DNA from: JAKORR01 sp964608495
GTDB taxonomy: Bacteria > Armatimonadota > Zipacnadia > Zipacnadales > FEN-943
NCBI GenBank assembly: GCA_964608495.1
Contig: CAZSOQ010000239.1
Location: forward strand, 1-7,977
Direction: 5' to 3'
Length of the DNA: 7,977 nucleotides
Shown: piece after piece, positions 1 to 6,321 of the stretch
Layout of the letters: every line of letters starts with the position of its first letter
Position numbering within the stretch: position 1 is the first letter of the stretch
The notes under the pieces: generated by a model
Database searches by the model: none
Seen by the model: only the letters and a program-made list of their open reading frames with translations
What the model was told of the DNA's origin: nothing
Program-made: the position numbers and the translations under genes

Positions 1-300
1 CCACAGCGAGTGGCCCTTGCCCGTGGACACGCGGAAGACGACGGCGGCGCCGCCGGGGAAGCTGAACACCACACGGTCGCCCGACCGGCGGACCTGGGTC
101 GGCGACGCCAGGTCCCCGTTGACCTGGAGCCTGCAAAGCGGCTTGCCGGGCACCGCCAGGTTGCGCCCCGTGGCGTTGTCCAGCAGGGCCAGGACGCGCC
201 CGGTATCGTCGAGGCGCAGCGTGGCCGTGTCCCACTTGACCTCGACGGCGGTGGTGGCGGCCGCGGCGGTGAGGCTCGCGGTGGCGAGAAGAAGCAGCAT
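1..300 (-). CDS. Secreted protein of unknown function, N-terminal 100 residues (runs off left edge)
   Basis: The first 100 codons of a minus-strand gene whose 3' part lies outside the window. The start ATG (298-300) is preceded by a perfect AGGAGG (311-316) with 10 nt spacing. Residues 1-17 form a short hydrophobic stretch rich in Leu and Ala (MLLLLATASLTAAAATT) with no clear basic n-region, which reads as a Sec signal peptide, so export is likely. After it come alternating hydrophobic/polar strands with turns such as LDDTGRV, NATGRN and SFPGGAAV, a beta-sandwich pattern common at the N terminus of secreted glycoside hydrolases and carbohydrate-binding proteins. No catalytic motif is visible in this part, so a hydrolase is only a guess. 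It lies 80 nt downstream of the M14 peptidase gene on the same strand and could be the last gene of that cluster, although a hairpin sits in the gap. Confidence 0.75.
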   Translation of the reverse strand, partial: MLLLLATASLTAAAATTAVEVKWDTATLRLDDTGRVLALLDNATGRNLAVPGKPLCRLQVNGDLASPTQVRRSGDRVVFSFPGGAAVVFRVSTGKGHSLW

Positions 301-310
301 GGCGAAGGTG

Positions 311-316
311 CCTCCT
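311..316 (-). promoter_or_regulatory. Ribosome binding site AGGAGG for the left-edge secreted protein
   Basis: A perfect anti-16S core AGGAGG on the minus strand lies 10 nt before the ATG at 298-300. It fixes the start of the partial gene and shows that the gene can be translated independently of the upstream peptidase gene. Confidence 0.7.
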
Positions 317-351
317 GGCGCTCAGGGATCCCGGCCCGGACCAGAACCCCA

Positions 352-369
352 GGCCGTGGGCTGACGGCC
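352..369 (-). terminator. GC-rich hairpin after the M14 peptidase gene, possible terminator or processing stem
   Basis: GGCCGT (352-357) and ACGGCC (364-369) are perfect 6-bp inverted arms around a 6-nt loop, starting about 12 nt past the stop codon of the minus-strand peptidase gene. On the minus strand the stem is followed by TGGGGTTCTGG, so there is no true U tract. It could be a weak terminator, an RNA-stabilising stem between two genes of one transcript, or chance in GC-rich DNA. Confidence 0.3.
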
Positions 370-380
370 GGGTCTGCGGG

Positions 381-1532
381 CTAGTGCTTGGTCGCGCGGC
401 AGAATTCGGCCAGGGCCAGCGCGACCCGCCGGCCATAGGCCCGGTACCGGCGCGGCGAGGCCCACCGGCCCGCACGCGTGCCGTGGTAGGTGGTCTCCAC
501 ACACAGGGACGTGCACCCGTTGTCCTGGGCCTCGCGCGTGCAGGACATGCGCCGGTGGTCGCCCCAGTCCGGGGGCGTGGGGAAGCAGTCGCGCGAGGAG
601 AGGTCGAAGTCCGGGACCTGGTGGCTCTGGAGAAGCCGCGCCAGGCGCCGCTGCAGGCGCGCGGTGCGCGTCGAGACCAGGTCGGGCGGAGGCCAGACGA
701 GCATGTTGGGGTCGGCGATCCAGGGCGCGTGAAGGTCCAGGAAAACGCGGTAGCGGTGGACCCGGGCCAGGTCGGCCAGCAGTGGGCGCAGGGCCCTGAT
801 CTGCGGGCGGGCCGGCTTGAGCCAGTCGCGGTTGTAGTCCACGGGCTTCTCGTCCTTGCCGTAGCCCCCCTCGGCCACATTGTCCACATCCACGGCGGGA
901 ACCACAACCACCAGCGCCCGGGCGCGGGCCCATCGCCCCACTGCCCCCTCGCCCGTGAGGGCCTCCATCATCCCCTCCAGCACGAAGCTGCCCGGAGACT
1001 CGCCCGCGTGCTGGCGGGCGACCACGGCTATCAGGTCGCGGCCCCCGTCCTCGGGGTCGCCCACGGTGACCAGGGGCACGGCCCGCCCGCCGGCGCTGGT
1101 GCAGAGCTCGGCGACGCTGACACCCGGTCGGCGGGACCAGGCCCGGCAGGCGCGCAGGACGTCGGTGTAGACGTAGGGGTAGCAGAAGGCCACGCGGGCC
1201 CGTCGCGCGCCGGCAGGGAACCGGCGGTCGAAGGTGGCCGTGTCGGCGGACGGGTCCAGGCGGGCGTGGCCGAGACGGCGCCAGGGGCCCCCATCCACGC
1301 TGGCGACCGGGCGCACCCGGGGGTCGGCGTAGCTAGCCAGGCCGCCGGCGCGCGTGCTGACGTGCTCGAGGACCAGCCGGACCCGCCGGCCGGCGATGCC
1401 GCGCAGCTCGACGTGCCACCACAGTGAGAGCCGACTCCTACGCGGCTCGGCGGCGAAATGGACCTCGTCGCCCTCGAGGGCCAACAACTCGCCGTTGCCG
1501 CCCTCGAAGTCCGATCGGAAGCCGAGAGCCAT
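381..1532 (-). CDS. M14-family zinc carboxypeptidase, paralog A (383 aa)
   Basis: A metallocarboxypeptidase expected to remove C-terminal residues from peptides or proteins using one zinc ion. Residues 1-125 resemble the N-terminal beta domain of cytosolic carboxypeptidases (FRSDFEGGNGE at 5-15, WWH at 38-40, FCYPYVYTDV at 116-125). The catalytic domain follows. The zinc site is HAGE (H175, E178) plus H268 in FLDLHAP. N234-R235 in DYNRDW matches the substrate-carboxylate Asn-Arg pair of the family, and E346 in VETTYH is the expected catalytic glutamate. No signal peptide is seen, so it is likely cytoplasmic. The ATG at 1530-1532 is chosen over an upstream in-frame ATG (1619) because GGGAAGG lies 7 nt before it and because it aligns with the start of the upstream paralog. 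It lies 114 nt downstream of that paralog on the same strand, probably co-transcribed. The natural substrate cannot be read from the sequence. Confidence 0.9.
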   Translation of the reverse strand: MALGFRSDFEGGNGELLALEGDEVHFAAEPRRSRLSLWWHVELRGIAGRRVRLVLEHVSTRAGGLASYADPRVRPVASVDGGPWRRLGHARLDPSADTATFDRRFPAGARRARVAFCYPYVYTDVLRACRAWSRRPGVSVAELCTSAGGRAVPLVTVGDPEDGGRDLIAVVARQHAGESPGSFVLEGMMEALTGEGAVGRWARARALVVVVPAVDVDNVAEGGYGKDEKPVDYNRDWLKPARPQIRALRPLLADLARVHRYRVFLDLHAPWIADPNMLVWPPPDLVSTRTARLQRRLARLLQSHQVPDFDLSSRDCFPTPPDWGDHRRMSCTREAQDNGCTSLCVETTYHGTRAGRWASPRRYRAYGRRVALALAEFCRATKH

Positions 1533-1539
1533 TGCGGTG

Positions 1540-1546
1540 CCTTCCC
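1540..1546 (-). promoter_or_regulatory. Ribosome binding site GGGAAGG deciding the start of M14 paralog A
   Basis: GGGAAGG on the minus strand lies 7 nt before the ATG at 1530-1532. It favours this start over the longer reading frame from 1619, whose extra 29 residues are Pro/Gly/Arg-rich and not shared as coding sequence with the paralog. Confidence 0.6.
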
Positions 1547-1547
1547 T

Positions 1548-1564
1548 GGACCGGATTCCTGTCC
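1548..1564 (-). repeat. Copy 1 of a 17-nt element shared by the two peptidase leaders
   Basis: On the minus strand this reads GGACAGGAATCCGGTCC. The same element with 3 changes in 17 positions, GGGCAGGAATCGGGACC, occurs at 2857-2873 ahead of the other M14 gene. It lies 15 nt before the ATG here, directly upstream of the Shine-Dalgarno sequence. It may be a remnant of the gene duplication or a shared regulatory site. Confidence 0.35.
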
Positions 1565-1646
1565 GCGGGCCGGGCAGCCCACGCGGCGCCCGCCTGCCCT
1601 CCCCGGCCCCCGGAGCCACCCGGGAGCCGCCCGACTCCTGGGCCGC

Positions 1647-2783
1647 CTAGCCCTGGCGCCCTTCCCTCAGGAAGGCCATCGCCGCCGCGGCCACCGCCTG
1701 GCCGTGCTGGCGGTAGCGCAGGGGCGAGGCCACGCGGCCGTCGCGCGTGAGGTGATAGGTCGTCTCCAGGCTGGCAAGAGCGCAGCCGTGCTCGCGGGCC
1801 TGGGCGATGACGGAGACCCCCTCCTCGTGGACGCAGACGTAGCTGTCCTCGGGGTGGAAGTCGAACCAAGCGGACTGGTGCTCAGCGAGAAGCTCCTGGA
1901 AGCGCCGCTGACCGCCACGGGCGGGCTCGGGCAGGGCCTCGTCGGCGGCCAGGCAGAGGAAGTTGCCCTCGTGCGCGCAGGGAGCGTGGAAGTCCAGGAA
2001 CAGACGGTAGCGGTGGCGCTGGGCCAGGTCGGCGATCAGCGCCCGGGCGGCCCGCACCTGCGGCCAGCGGCTCTCGCCGGCCCAGTCGCGGTTGAGGTCC
2101 ACGGGGGGCTGCCACTTGCCGAAGCCGCCCTCCGCGACGCTGTCCACGTCCATGGCGGGGACGACGAGGAGCAGGCCGTGTTCGCGCAGCCAGCGGCCAC
2201 AATCGCCGGGCGCCAGGAAGGCCTCGACGAAGCCCTCAAGGGTGAAGCTCCCGGGCGTCTCGCCCGCGTGATGGCGCGCGGTCGCCACGATCATCTCGCG
2301 CCCGGAAGCGTCGGCGTCGCCGAAGAGCAGCGCCGGGACGTCGCGCCCGGCCGGGCTGGGGCCGAGGCTGGTCAGGCAGGCCCCGAGCTTGGCCCAGCCC
2401 CGGGCGACGCGCAGGGCGTCGGAGTACCCGTAGGGGTAGCAGAAGGCCAGGCGGGCGTAGTCGGCCTCGCGCGGGAAGCGGAAGGTGAAGCTCCAGTTGC
2501 CCGCGTTCTCGTCCACCTGGCCCGGAGGCAGGCGGTGCCAGTCCTTGGTGCCCAGGTTCACGAGGGGCGAGACCCGGGCCAGGCTCGACAGGCCGCCCAT
2601 CACCTCCGCGGCGTTGTCGAGCACGAAGGTCAGCTCCCGGGCCGCCACGCCGTCGAGCCGGAAATGCCACCACAGGATCCAGGCCTCGCGCTTGCTCTCG
2701 GCGCCGAAGTGAAGCCGATCGCCGTCGAGCGCCAGGAATCGCCCGTTGCCCGTCTCGAAGTCCGAGGAGAACTGGATCGCCAT
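1647..2783 (-). CDS. M14-family zinc carboxypeptidase, paralog B (378 aa)
   Basis: A second metallocarboxypeptidase, clearly paralogous to the gene downstream over its full length. The N-terminal beta domain begins with FSSDFETGNGRF (5-16) and includes LWWH (37-40) and FCYPYGYSDALR (114-125). The zinc ligands are H172 and E175 in HHAGET and H266 in FLDFHAP. N231-R232 in DLNRDW should bind the substrate carboxylate; the Leu before them is the usual DLNR form, where paralog A has Tyr. E340 in LETTYH is the expected catalytic base. The C-terminal pattern ETTYH-x-TR-x-GR-x-ASP-x-RYR is shared with paralog A. There is no signal peptide. The ATG at 2781-2783 is chosen because AGGTGG lies 5 nt before it and because it aligns with paralog A; an in-frame ATG at 2909 would add 42 residues with no shared pattern. 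This is the first gene of the minus-strand cluster. Confidence 0.9.
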   Translation of the reverse strand: MAIQFSSDFETGNGRFLALDGDRLHFGAESKREAWILWWHFRLDGVAARELTFVLDNAAEVMGGLSSLARVSPLVNLGTKDWHRLPPGQVDENAGNWSFTFRFPREADYARLAFCYPYGYSDALRVARGWAKLGACLTSLGPSPAGRDVPALLFGDADASGREMIVATARHHAGETPGSFTLEGFVEAFLAPGDCGRWLREHGLLLVVPAMDVDSVAEGGFGKWQPPVDLNRDWAGESRWPQVRAARALIADLAQRHRYRLFLDFHAPCAHEGNFLCLAADEALPEPARGGQRRFQELLAEHQSAWFDFHPEDSYVCVHEEGVSVIAQAREHGCALASLETTYHLTRDGRVASPLRYRQHGQAVAAAAMAFLREGRQG

Positions 2784-2856
2784 CGGCGCCACCTGCGCTG
2801 CCCGAATGCCCGGCCGGCTCGCCCCATGGATTCCGGGTGGGCAATTGGCCGACCGG

Positions 2857-2873
2857 GGTCCCGATTCCTGCCC
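2857..2873 (-). repeat. Copy 2 of the 17-nt element shared by the two peptidase leaders
   Basis: Minus-strand GGGCAGGAATCGGGACC, 14 of 17 positions identical to the element at 1548-1564. Here it lies 73 nt before the ATG of paralog B rather than next to it, so its spacing to the gene is not conserved. Confidence 0.35.
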
Positions 2874-3044
2874 GGTGGTGAGAGGCGGTGCCGCGGGCCT
2901 CGGCCTCAAGGCGTGCTAGCGGTGCGTTGCCCCGTTAGTGGCGCGCCGGCGGCTCAAGAGCGCCGTCGCCGGCCCCGAAATAGACCTTGGCAGTCCCGCA
3001 GGACCTGGGGCGATGCGACCGTCCCGCCCGTCACCGCCGTCGCC

Positions 3045-3050
3045 GGGAGG
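3045..3050 (+). promoter_or_regulatory. Ribosome binding site GGGAGG deciding the start of the sigma-like gene
   Basis: GGGAGG lies 7 nt before the ATG at 3058-3060. It rules against the longer in-frame starts at 2938 and 3013, which would add low-complexity residues and lack such a site. Confidence 0.65.
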
Positions 3051-3057
3051 CCGCCAG

Positions 3058-3687
3058 ATGAGCGAACTCGACCCGAACCAGGCTCGCGGGCCCGGCAGCG
3101 TGCCCGGCGCACGGCCCCAGCCGCCAGCTGCGGCCCTGGAGCCACTGCGCTACGTGCAGGACAACCTGGCGGTCGTGAGGCGCGTGCTGGACAGGCTGGG
3201 CGGTCTGCTGCCGCCGCAGATCTGCGAGGACGACCTGGCGGCCCAGTTGGTGCTGAAGCTCGTCGAGCACGCTGCGGCAGAGACGCCGGCGGCGGCGCTG
3301 GAGGAAGGTCTGTGGCGCGAGGCGCTGGCGTGCCTGCGGGATCACCCGCTGATGCAGGCCGCGGCCCGCTGGCTGGACCAGCCTCCGGACGAGGACGACA
3401 GCCCCGAGGCCCTGCGGGAAGCGGCGCTGGCGCTGACGGTGTTCGCGGACCGGTGGCTGCCCGACGAGACGTCGGAGGACGAGGAGCTGCTGGCGTGGGC
3501 GCTGTCGCGGCTGGGGACCTACGAGCGGCTGGCCATGGCCCTGTTCTTCTACGACGGTCTCACCTTGCCCGAGATCGGCGAGGTGCTGGACCTACCCCCC
3601 GATGAGGTGGCGGCGCTCTACGGCCTGGCGCTGCGGCAATTGCGGTGGAACCTGGCGCTGGCGGCACTGGAGAGGAAGGCGGCCTAA
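3058..3687 (+). CDS. Diverged FliA/sigma-28-type sigma factor-like protein (209 aa)
   Basis: The C terminus (about 150-198) matches sigma-70 region 4 of the FliA/WhiG type: YERLAMALFFYDGLTLPEIG and VLDLPPDEVAALYG parallel the family pattern ER.VL.LYY.E.L.L.EIG..L.V.ESRVSQLH. Residues 30-70 also follow the start of that family: LAVVRRVLDRLGGLLPP then EDDL and LVLKLVEHA, as in PLVR...RL...LPP.V..DDL...G..GL..A. The stretch equivalent to regions 2.3-2.4 (normally F..YA..RIRGA..D.LR) is eroded to about 75-95, EEGLWREALACLRDH, and region 3 is shortened. In region 4 the SRVSQLH recognition helix has become DEVAALY, losing Arg, Gln and His. So the scaffold is kept and the DNA-contacting residues are mostly not. 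Residues 1-27 are a Pro/Ala/Gly-rich tail. It could be a specialised sigma factor, a decoy or regulator, or a protein-interaction module. It is cytoplasmic, divergent from the peptidases and convergent with the hydrolase gene. Confidence 0.75.
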   Translation: MSELDPNQARGPGSVPGARPQPPAAALEPLRYVQDNLAVVRRVLDRLGGLLPPQICEDDLAAQLVLKLVEHAAAETPAAALEEGLWREALACLRDHPLMQAAARWLDQPPDEDDSPEALREAALALTVFADRWLPDETSEDEELLAWALSRLGTYERLAMALFFYDGLTLPEIGEVLDLPPDEVAALYGLALRQLRWNLALAALERKAA

Positions 3688-3703
3688 GGGCAGGCAGACG
3701 ATG

Positions 3704-3720
3704 GGTCCGGCGGCCGGGCC
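3704..3720. terminator. Hairpin in the convergent gap, possible bidirectional terminator
   Basis: GGTCCGG (3704-3710) and CCGGGCC (3714-3720) can pair over 7 bp with one G-U wobble and a 3-nt loop. It lies inside the 37-nt gap between the stop of the sigma-like gene (3687) and the frame-corrected stop of the hydrolase (3725), where a terminator is expected. There is no T tract on either side, and on the minus strand the wobble becomes a C-A mismatch. Confidence 0.35.
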
Positions 3721-3724
3721 AGGG

Positions 3725-6077
3725 CTAGCCCGCCGGCCACACCTCGTCGAGGACGGGCATTTCCCCCAAGCCTCGCACGTAGACCGGCGAGCCGCACAGC
3801 AGCAGCTTCGCCCGCCCCTGGGTGGGCGGGACCTCGCGGCTGTTGCCCAGGATGTCGGTCACCGTCACGGTGCGGGCGGCGGGCAGGTCCACCTCGACGG
3901 GTGCCTTCCAGCGCTCCAGCCAGGGCTCGGCCGGGGCCCGATGCTTGTCCTTGAAGTTCTCGGGCGGCCACCAGCCCCAGGTCGCACTCGTGCCTCTCGC
4001 GGTAGCTCCACAGGACATCCAGGAAGCCGCCATCGGCGTCCTGGAACCGTACCCCGTACAGGTCGTCCGCGCCCAGGTCCAGGCGGCCCAGGCAGCGCTT
4101 GCCCTCAAGCTGCTCGGTCATGGCGCCGTAGGCAACGTACTGGGGCTTGGGGCTCAGGTCCGTGTAGACCACGCCGTAGCTGAACTCACCGTCGTCGGGG
4201 CGCGGAGCCGAGGAAAACCAGGTGCCGTCCTGGAAGCGGTACCACTCGATCACCCGTACGCCCAGGGCCAGGGCCAAGCAGTGCTCGCGCACGAGGTAGT
4301 CGGCGGCCATGCGTACGTCGAGCCACGTGCGCGTGGGTCCGCTGGGCGAGTAGGCCTCGGTGATCCACACCTCGGGGCGGCGATCCGGGCCGAGGGCCTC
4401 GACCCCGCCGAAGGCGCGGGCCATCTGCGGGCGGAAGACCCAGCCGTCCCAGCCTTCCCAGAACTCGGGCGCGCGGGGATGGTGGCCGGGATGGACGGAG
4501 AGGATGTCGAGGTACTGCAGACCGCCCGCCTGGAGGAAGCCCTGCCACCAGTCGCGGGCAACACCGCCCAGGCCCATGTTCATGACCCTGCCCTCGGGGA
4601 AGACGCGGCGCATGACGTCGAACTGGTGGCGGAGGAGCAAGTTAACATAAGCGTCGGGCTTGGTCGAGAAGTTGTATTCGTTCCCCACCTCGATGTAGCG
4701 GGACAGGAACTTGTACTGCTCCAGGGACGCGGCGAAGGCCTCTCGGAAAGCCAGCGCCTCGTCCTCAGTCGTGGGCATCGGGTAGCCGCACTGGACGTGG
4801 GGGTGGATACCATGGCTCTCAAGGGCCTGCAGGTCATCGCGGCTGCGCTGCACGGCCTGCGGGTCCACCTCGTCACGCACGGGGAAGCCGAAGCCCCGGA
4901 TCCAGTGGACACCGATCCGGGCGCAGAGGGCGAGAACCGTGGCGAGATCGGGCTGGTCGGGGTAGCGGGCGGGATTGGCGGTGATCTGCGCCATGCCGAA
5001 GGGCGACGATTCGTCTACGGCGGGCGCGGGGCGCTCGGGCAGGACGGCGAGCGTGGTACGCAGGGCGCGCTCGCCCCCCTGCCAGGCGAGGCGGCCGGCC
5101 AGGAAGTAGATGCCGCGGCGGGCGCGGGTTCGCTCGGGCACGAGGCGCAGACGGGTCTCGGCCAGGCCGGCCAGGCGGACGGGCTCGTTGCCTGAGGCAA
5201 GGCGTCGTCCGTAGTAGTCCCACAGCTCCCAGGTGAGGCGGCCCTGCTGCTCACGGGGAGCGACGTTGGCCACGCGGGCCTCCAGGGTCAGCTCCTCGCC
5301 GGGGGCGAAGAGACTCGCGGCCCGGGCCGGGGCGGGCTCTCGTCCGGTCGTGAGGGCCACGCCGAAGGGCTCGTCGCGGGCCGCGGCCAGCAGGTCCTCG
5401 TCGCGGGCCTCAGGCGGTGCGACGAGGATCTCGAGGGTGGCGCGGGCCTGCTGGGGCGCCGTGGCGGGGATGCGCAGGCGGTGGAAGGGCACGCGGCCCA
5501 GATTGCGCTCGTAGAACCAGTCGGGGTCGTACCAGTCGGCGAGGACGACGAGGCGGAGGTCGCCCAGCGTGGCGTCGCGGAGCTGGCGGTCCAGGTCGGG
5601 GTAGGGCGTGTCGCCGGCCACTTCCCAGTCGCGGGCGCCCGTCGGGCTGACCCAGCGCAGCAAGGGGCGGGTGCGGGCGGCTGAGGGCTGCTCGGCCAGG
5701 TCGAAGCGCACCCCGTCCGTCCAGCCGAAGAAGGGCCGCTCCTCGCCGGTGTAGGACACGCGCCATTCGAGGCGGAGGCAGCGATCGCCCAGGAGACGGG
5801 CGTCGGCCTCGACCGTGGCGTCGGCGGAGGAGGGTCCCTCGAGGGCGAAGGACAGGTGCCAGGCGTTCTCGCCACGGGGCTCCGCCGAGGCCACGCGAAG
5901 GGTCTGGAAGGCCGGCCGGCCCTCGGCCCAGTGGGCCGCGTAAGACAGGCCACGCAGTACCAGGACGGCCCGGTCCGCCACGCGGGCCGAGAGGGTCAGC
6001 TTCTCGGGGTCGAAGGCCAAGGGCTGGGGCGGTGCTACCGCTGAGCAGAGAGCCAGGAGCGCGGTGAGGCAGTGCAT
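3725..6077 (-). CDS. Secreted clan GH-A-like glycoside hydrolase, interrupted by a one-base frameshift
   Basis: With one base removed near 3975-3978 this encodes a 783-residue protein. The start ATG (6075-6077) has GGGAGA 7 nt upstream, and residues 1-22 form a signal peptide, so it should act outside the cytoplasm or at the envelope. Residues about 22-220 and 250-347 look like two beta-sandwich domains. Residues about 355-650 are a TIM barrel: SSPFGMAQ at its start, ARIGVHWIRGFGF (386-398), IEVGNEYNF with the Asn-Glu acid/base pair (N466, E467), LSVHPGHH (526-533), and VWITEAYSPSG with the candidate nucleophile E574. That pair of glutamates is the hallmark of clan GH-A retaining hydrolases; family and substrate are not determinable here. 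The C terminus (about 702-783, other frame: ENFKDKHRAP...VTVTDILGN...GSPVYVRGL) is another beta domain. Without correction the frame runs on to 3684 as low-complexity Arg/Gly/Ala sequence overlapping the convergent gene. It may be a true pseudogene or an assembly error. Confidence 0.8.
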
Positions 6078-6084
6078 GTCGGAT

Positions 6085-6090
6085 TCTCCC
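6085..6090 (-). promoter_or_regulatory. Ribosome binding site GGGAGA for the glycoside hydrolase
   Basis: GGGAGA on the minus strand lies 7 nt before the ATG at 6075-6077, which also places the hydrophobic signal peptide exactly at the N terminus. Confidence 0.6.
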
Positions 6091-6202
6091 TGGGGAGCCG
6101 CGCGGGGCGGCGGGCGCCGTCGGCCGGGGAGTCTCTTCGCCGGTCTCGGGACGGGTCCTTGGGGTACGGGAGGGACACACGGGAGCGGGGGACGATTTGC
6201 GC

Positions 6203-6229
6203 TAAAGTTTGGCGGGGAAGTGCCGAGTA
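6203..6229 (+). promoter_or_regulatory. Sigma-28 (FliA)-type promoter upstream of the histidine kinase
   Basis: TAAAGTTT (6203-6210) is identical to the sigma-28 -35 consensus. Exactly 11 nt later comes GCCGAGTA (6222-6229), matching the -10 consensus GCCGATAA at 6 of 8 positions, including the GCCGA core. Overall 14 of 16 positions match with the canonical spacing. Such an AT-rich octamer is rare in DNA of this composition. It points toward the kinase gene; transcription would begin near 6236, leaving a leader of about 86 nt. This is a motif match only, and the sigma factor that uses it is not identified. Confidence 0.65.
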
Positions 6230-6321
6230 CTAGAAGGGGAGCGGCGGTGGTGCTCTTGCCGTGCTAGGGCACACCGCAGACTACTTCGCGCCAGGGGCCG
6301 CACAGGCGGCGGCAGAGGGCA

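Larger units (their letters stand above)
2784..3057. other. Divergent intergenic region between the peptidase cluster and the sigma-like gene
   Basis: 274 nt that must hold promoters for both directions. It contains the ribosome binding sites AGGTGG (2789-2794, minus) and GGGAGG (3045-3050, plus) and the second leader element at 2857-2873. No good sigma-70 type -35/-10 pair is visible on either strand. The most AT-rich patch, around 2977-2985, lies on the plus-strand side and bears only a weak likeness to a sigma-28 -10 element. Confidence 0.5.

Noticed and set aside
384..1427. Long plus-strand open frame opposite M14 paralog A
   Set aside because: It lies antisense to a gene with intact catalytic motifs, has Gly/Ala/Arg/Val/Pro-rich composition and lacks a family pattern; it is a GC-driven shadow frame.
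1572..1599. GGGCAG...CTGCCC inverted repeat between the two peptidase genes
   Set aside because: A 16-nt loop and no T tract on either strand; weak support as a terminator.
2954..2981. Possible second sigma-28 promoter (TCAAGAGC then CCCGAAAT) ahead of the sigma-like gene, which would suggest autoregulation
   Set aside because: Only about half of the consensus positions match and the spacing is 12 rather than 11 nt; too weak to call.
1458..3605. 715-codon plus-strand open frame
   Set aside because: It runs antisense across M14 paralog B and then out of frame through the sigma-like gene; low-complexity, no motif, no start signal. Long spurious frames are expected at this GC content.
3684..3974. 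Uncorrected C-terminal end of the hydrolase frame
   Set aside because: After residue 701 the sequence becomes Arg/Gly/Ala-rich noise and overlaps the convergent gene, while the neighbouring frame holds a sensible beta domain.
6211..6224. Sigma-54-like GG...GC pair ahead of the kinase, attractive for an NtrB-type gene
   Set aside because: The spacing is one base short of the strict GG-N10-GC rule and the surrounding bases fit poorly; the overlapping sigma-28 match is much better.
6261..6272. Small palindrome GTGC-TAGG-GCAC in the kinase leader
   Set aside because: Only 4 bp of stem; not distinguishable from chance.
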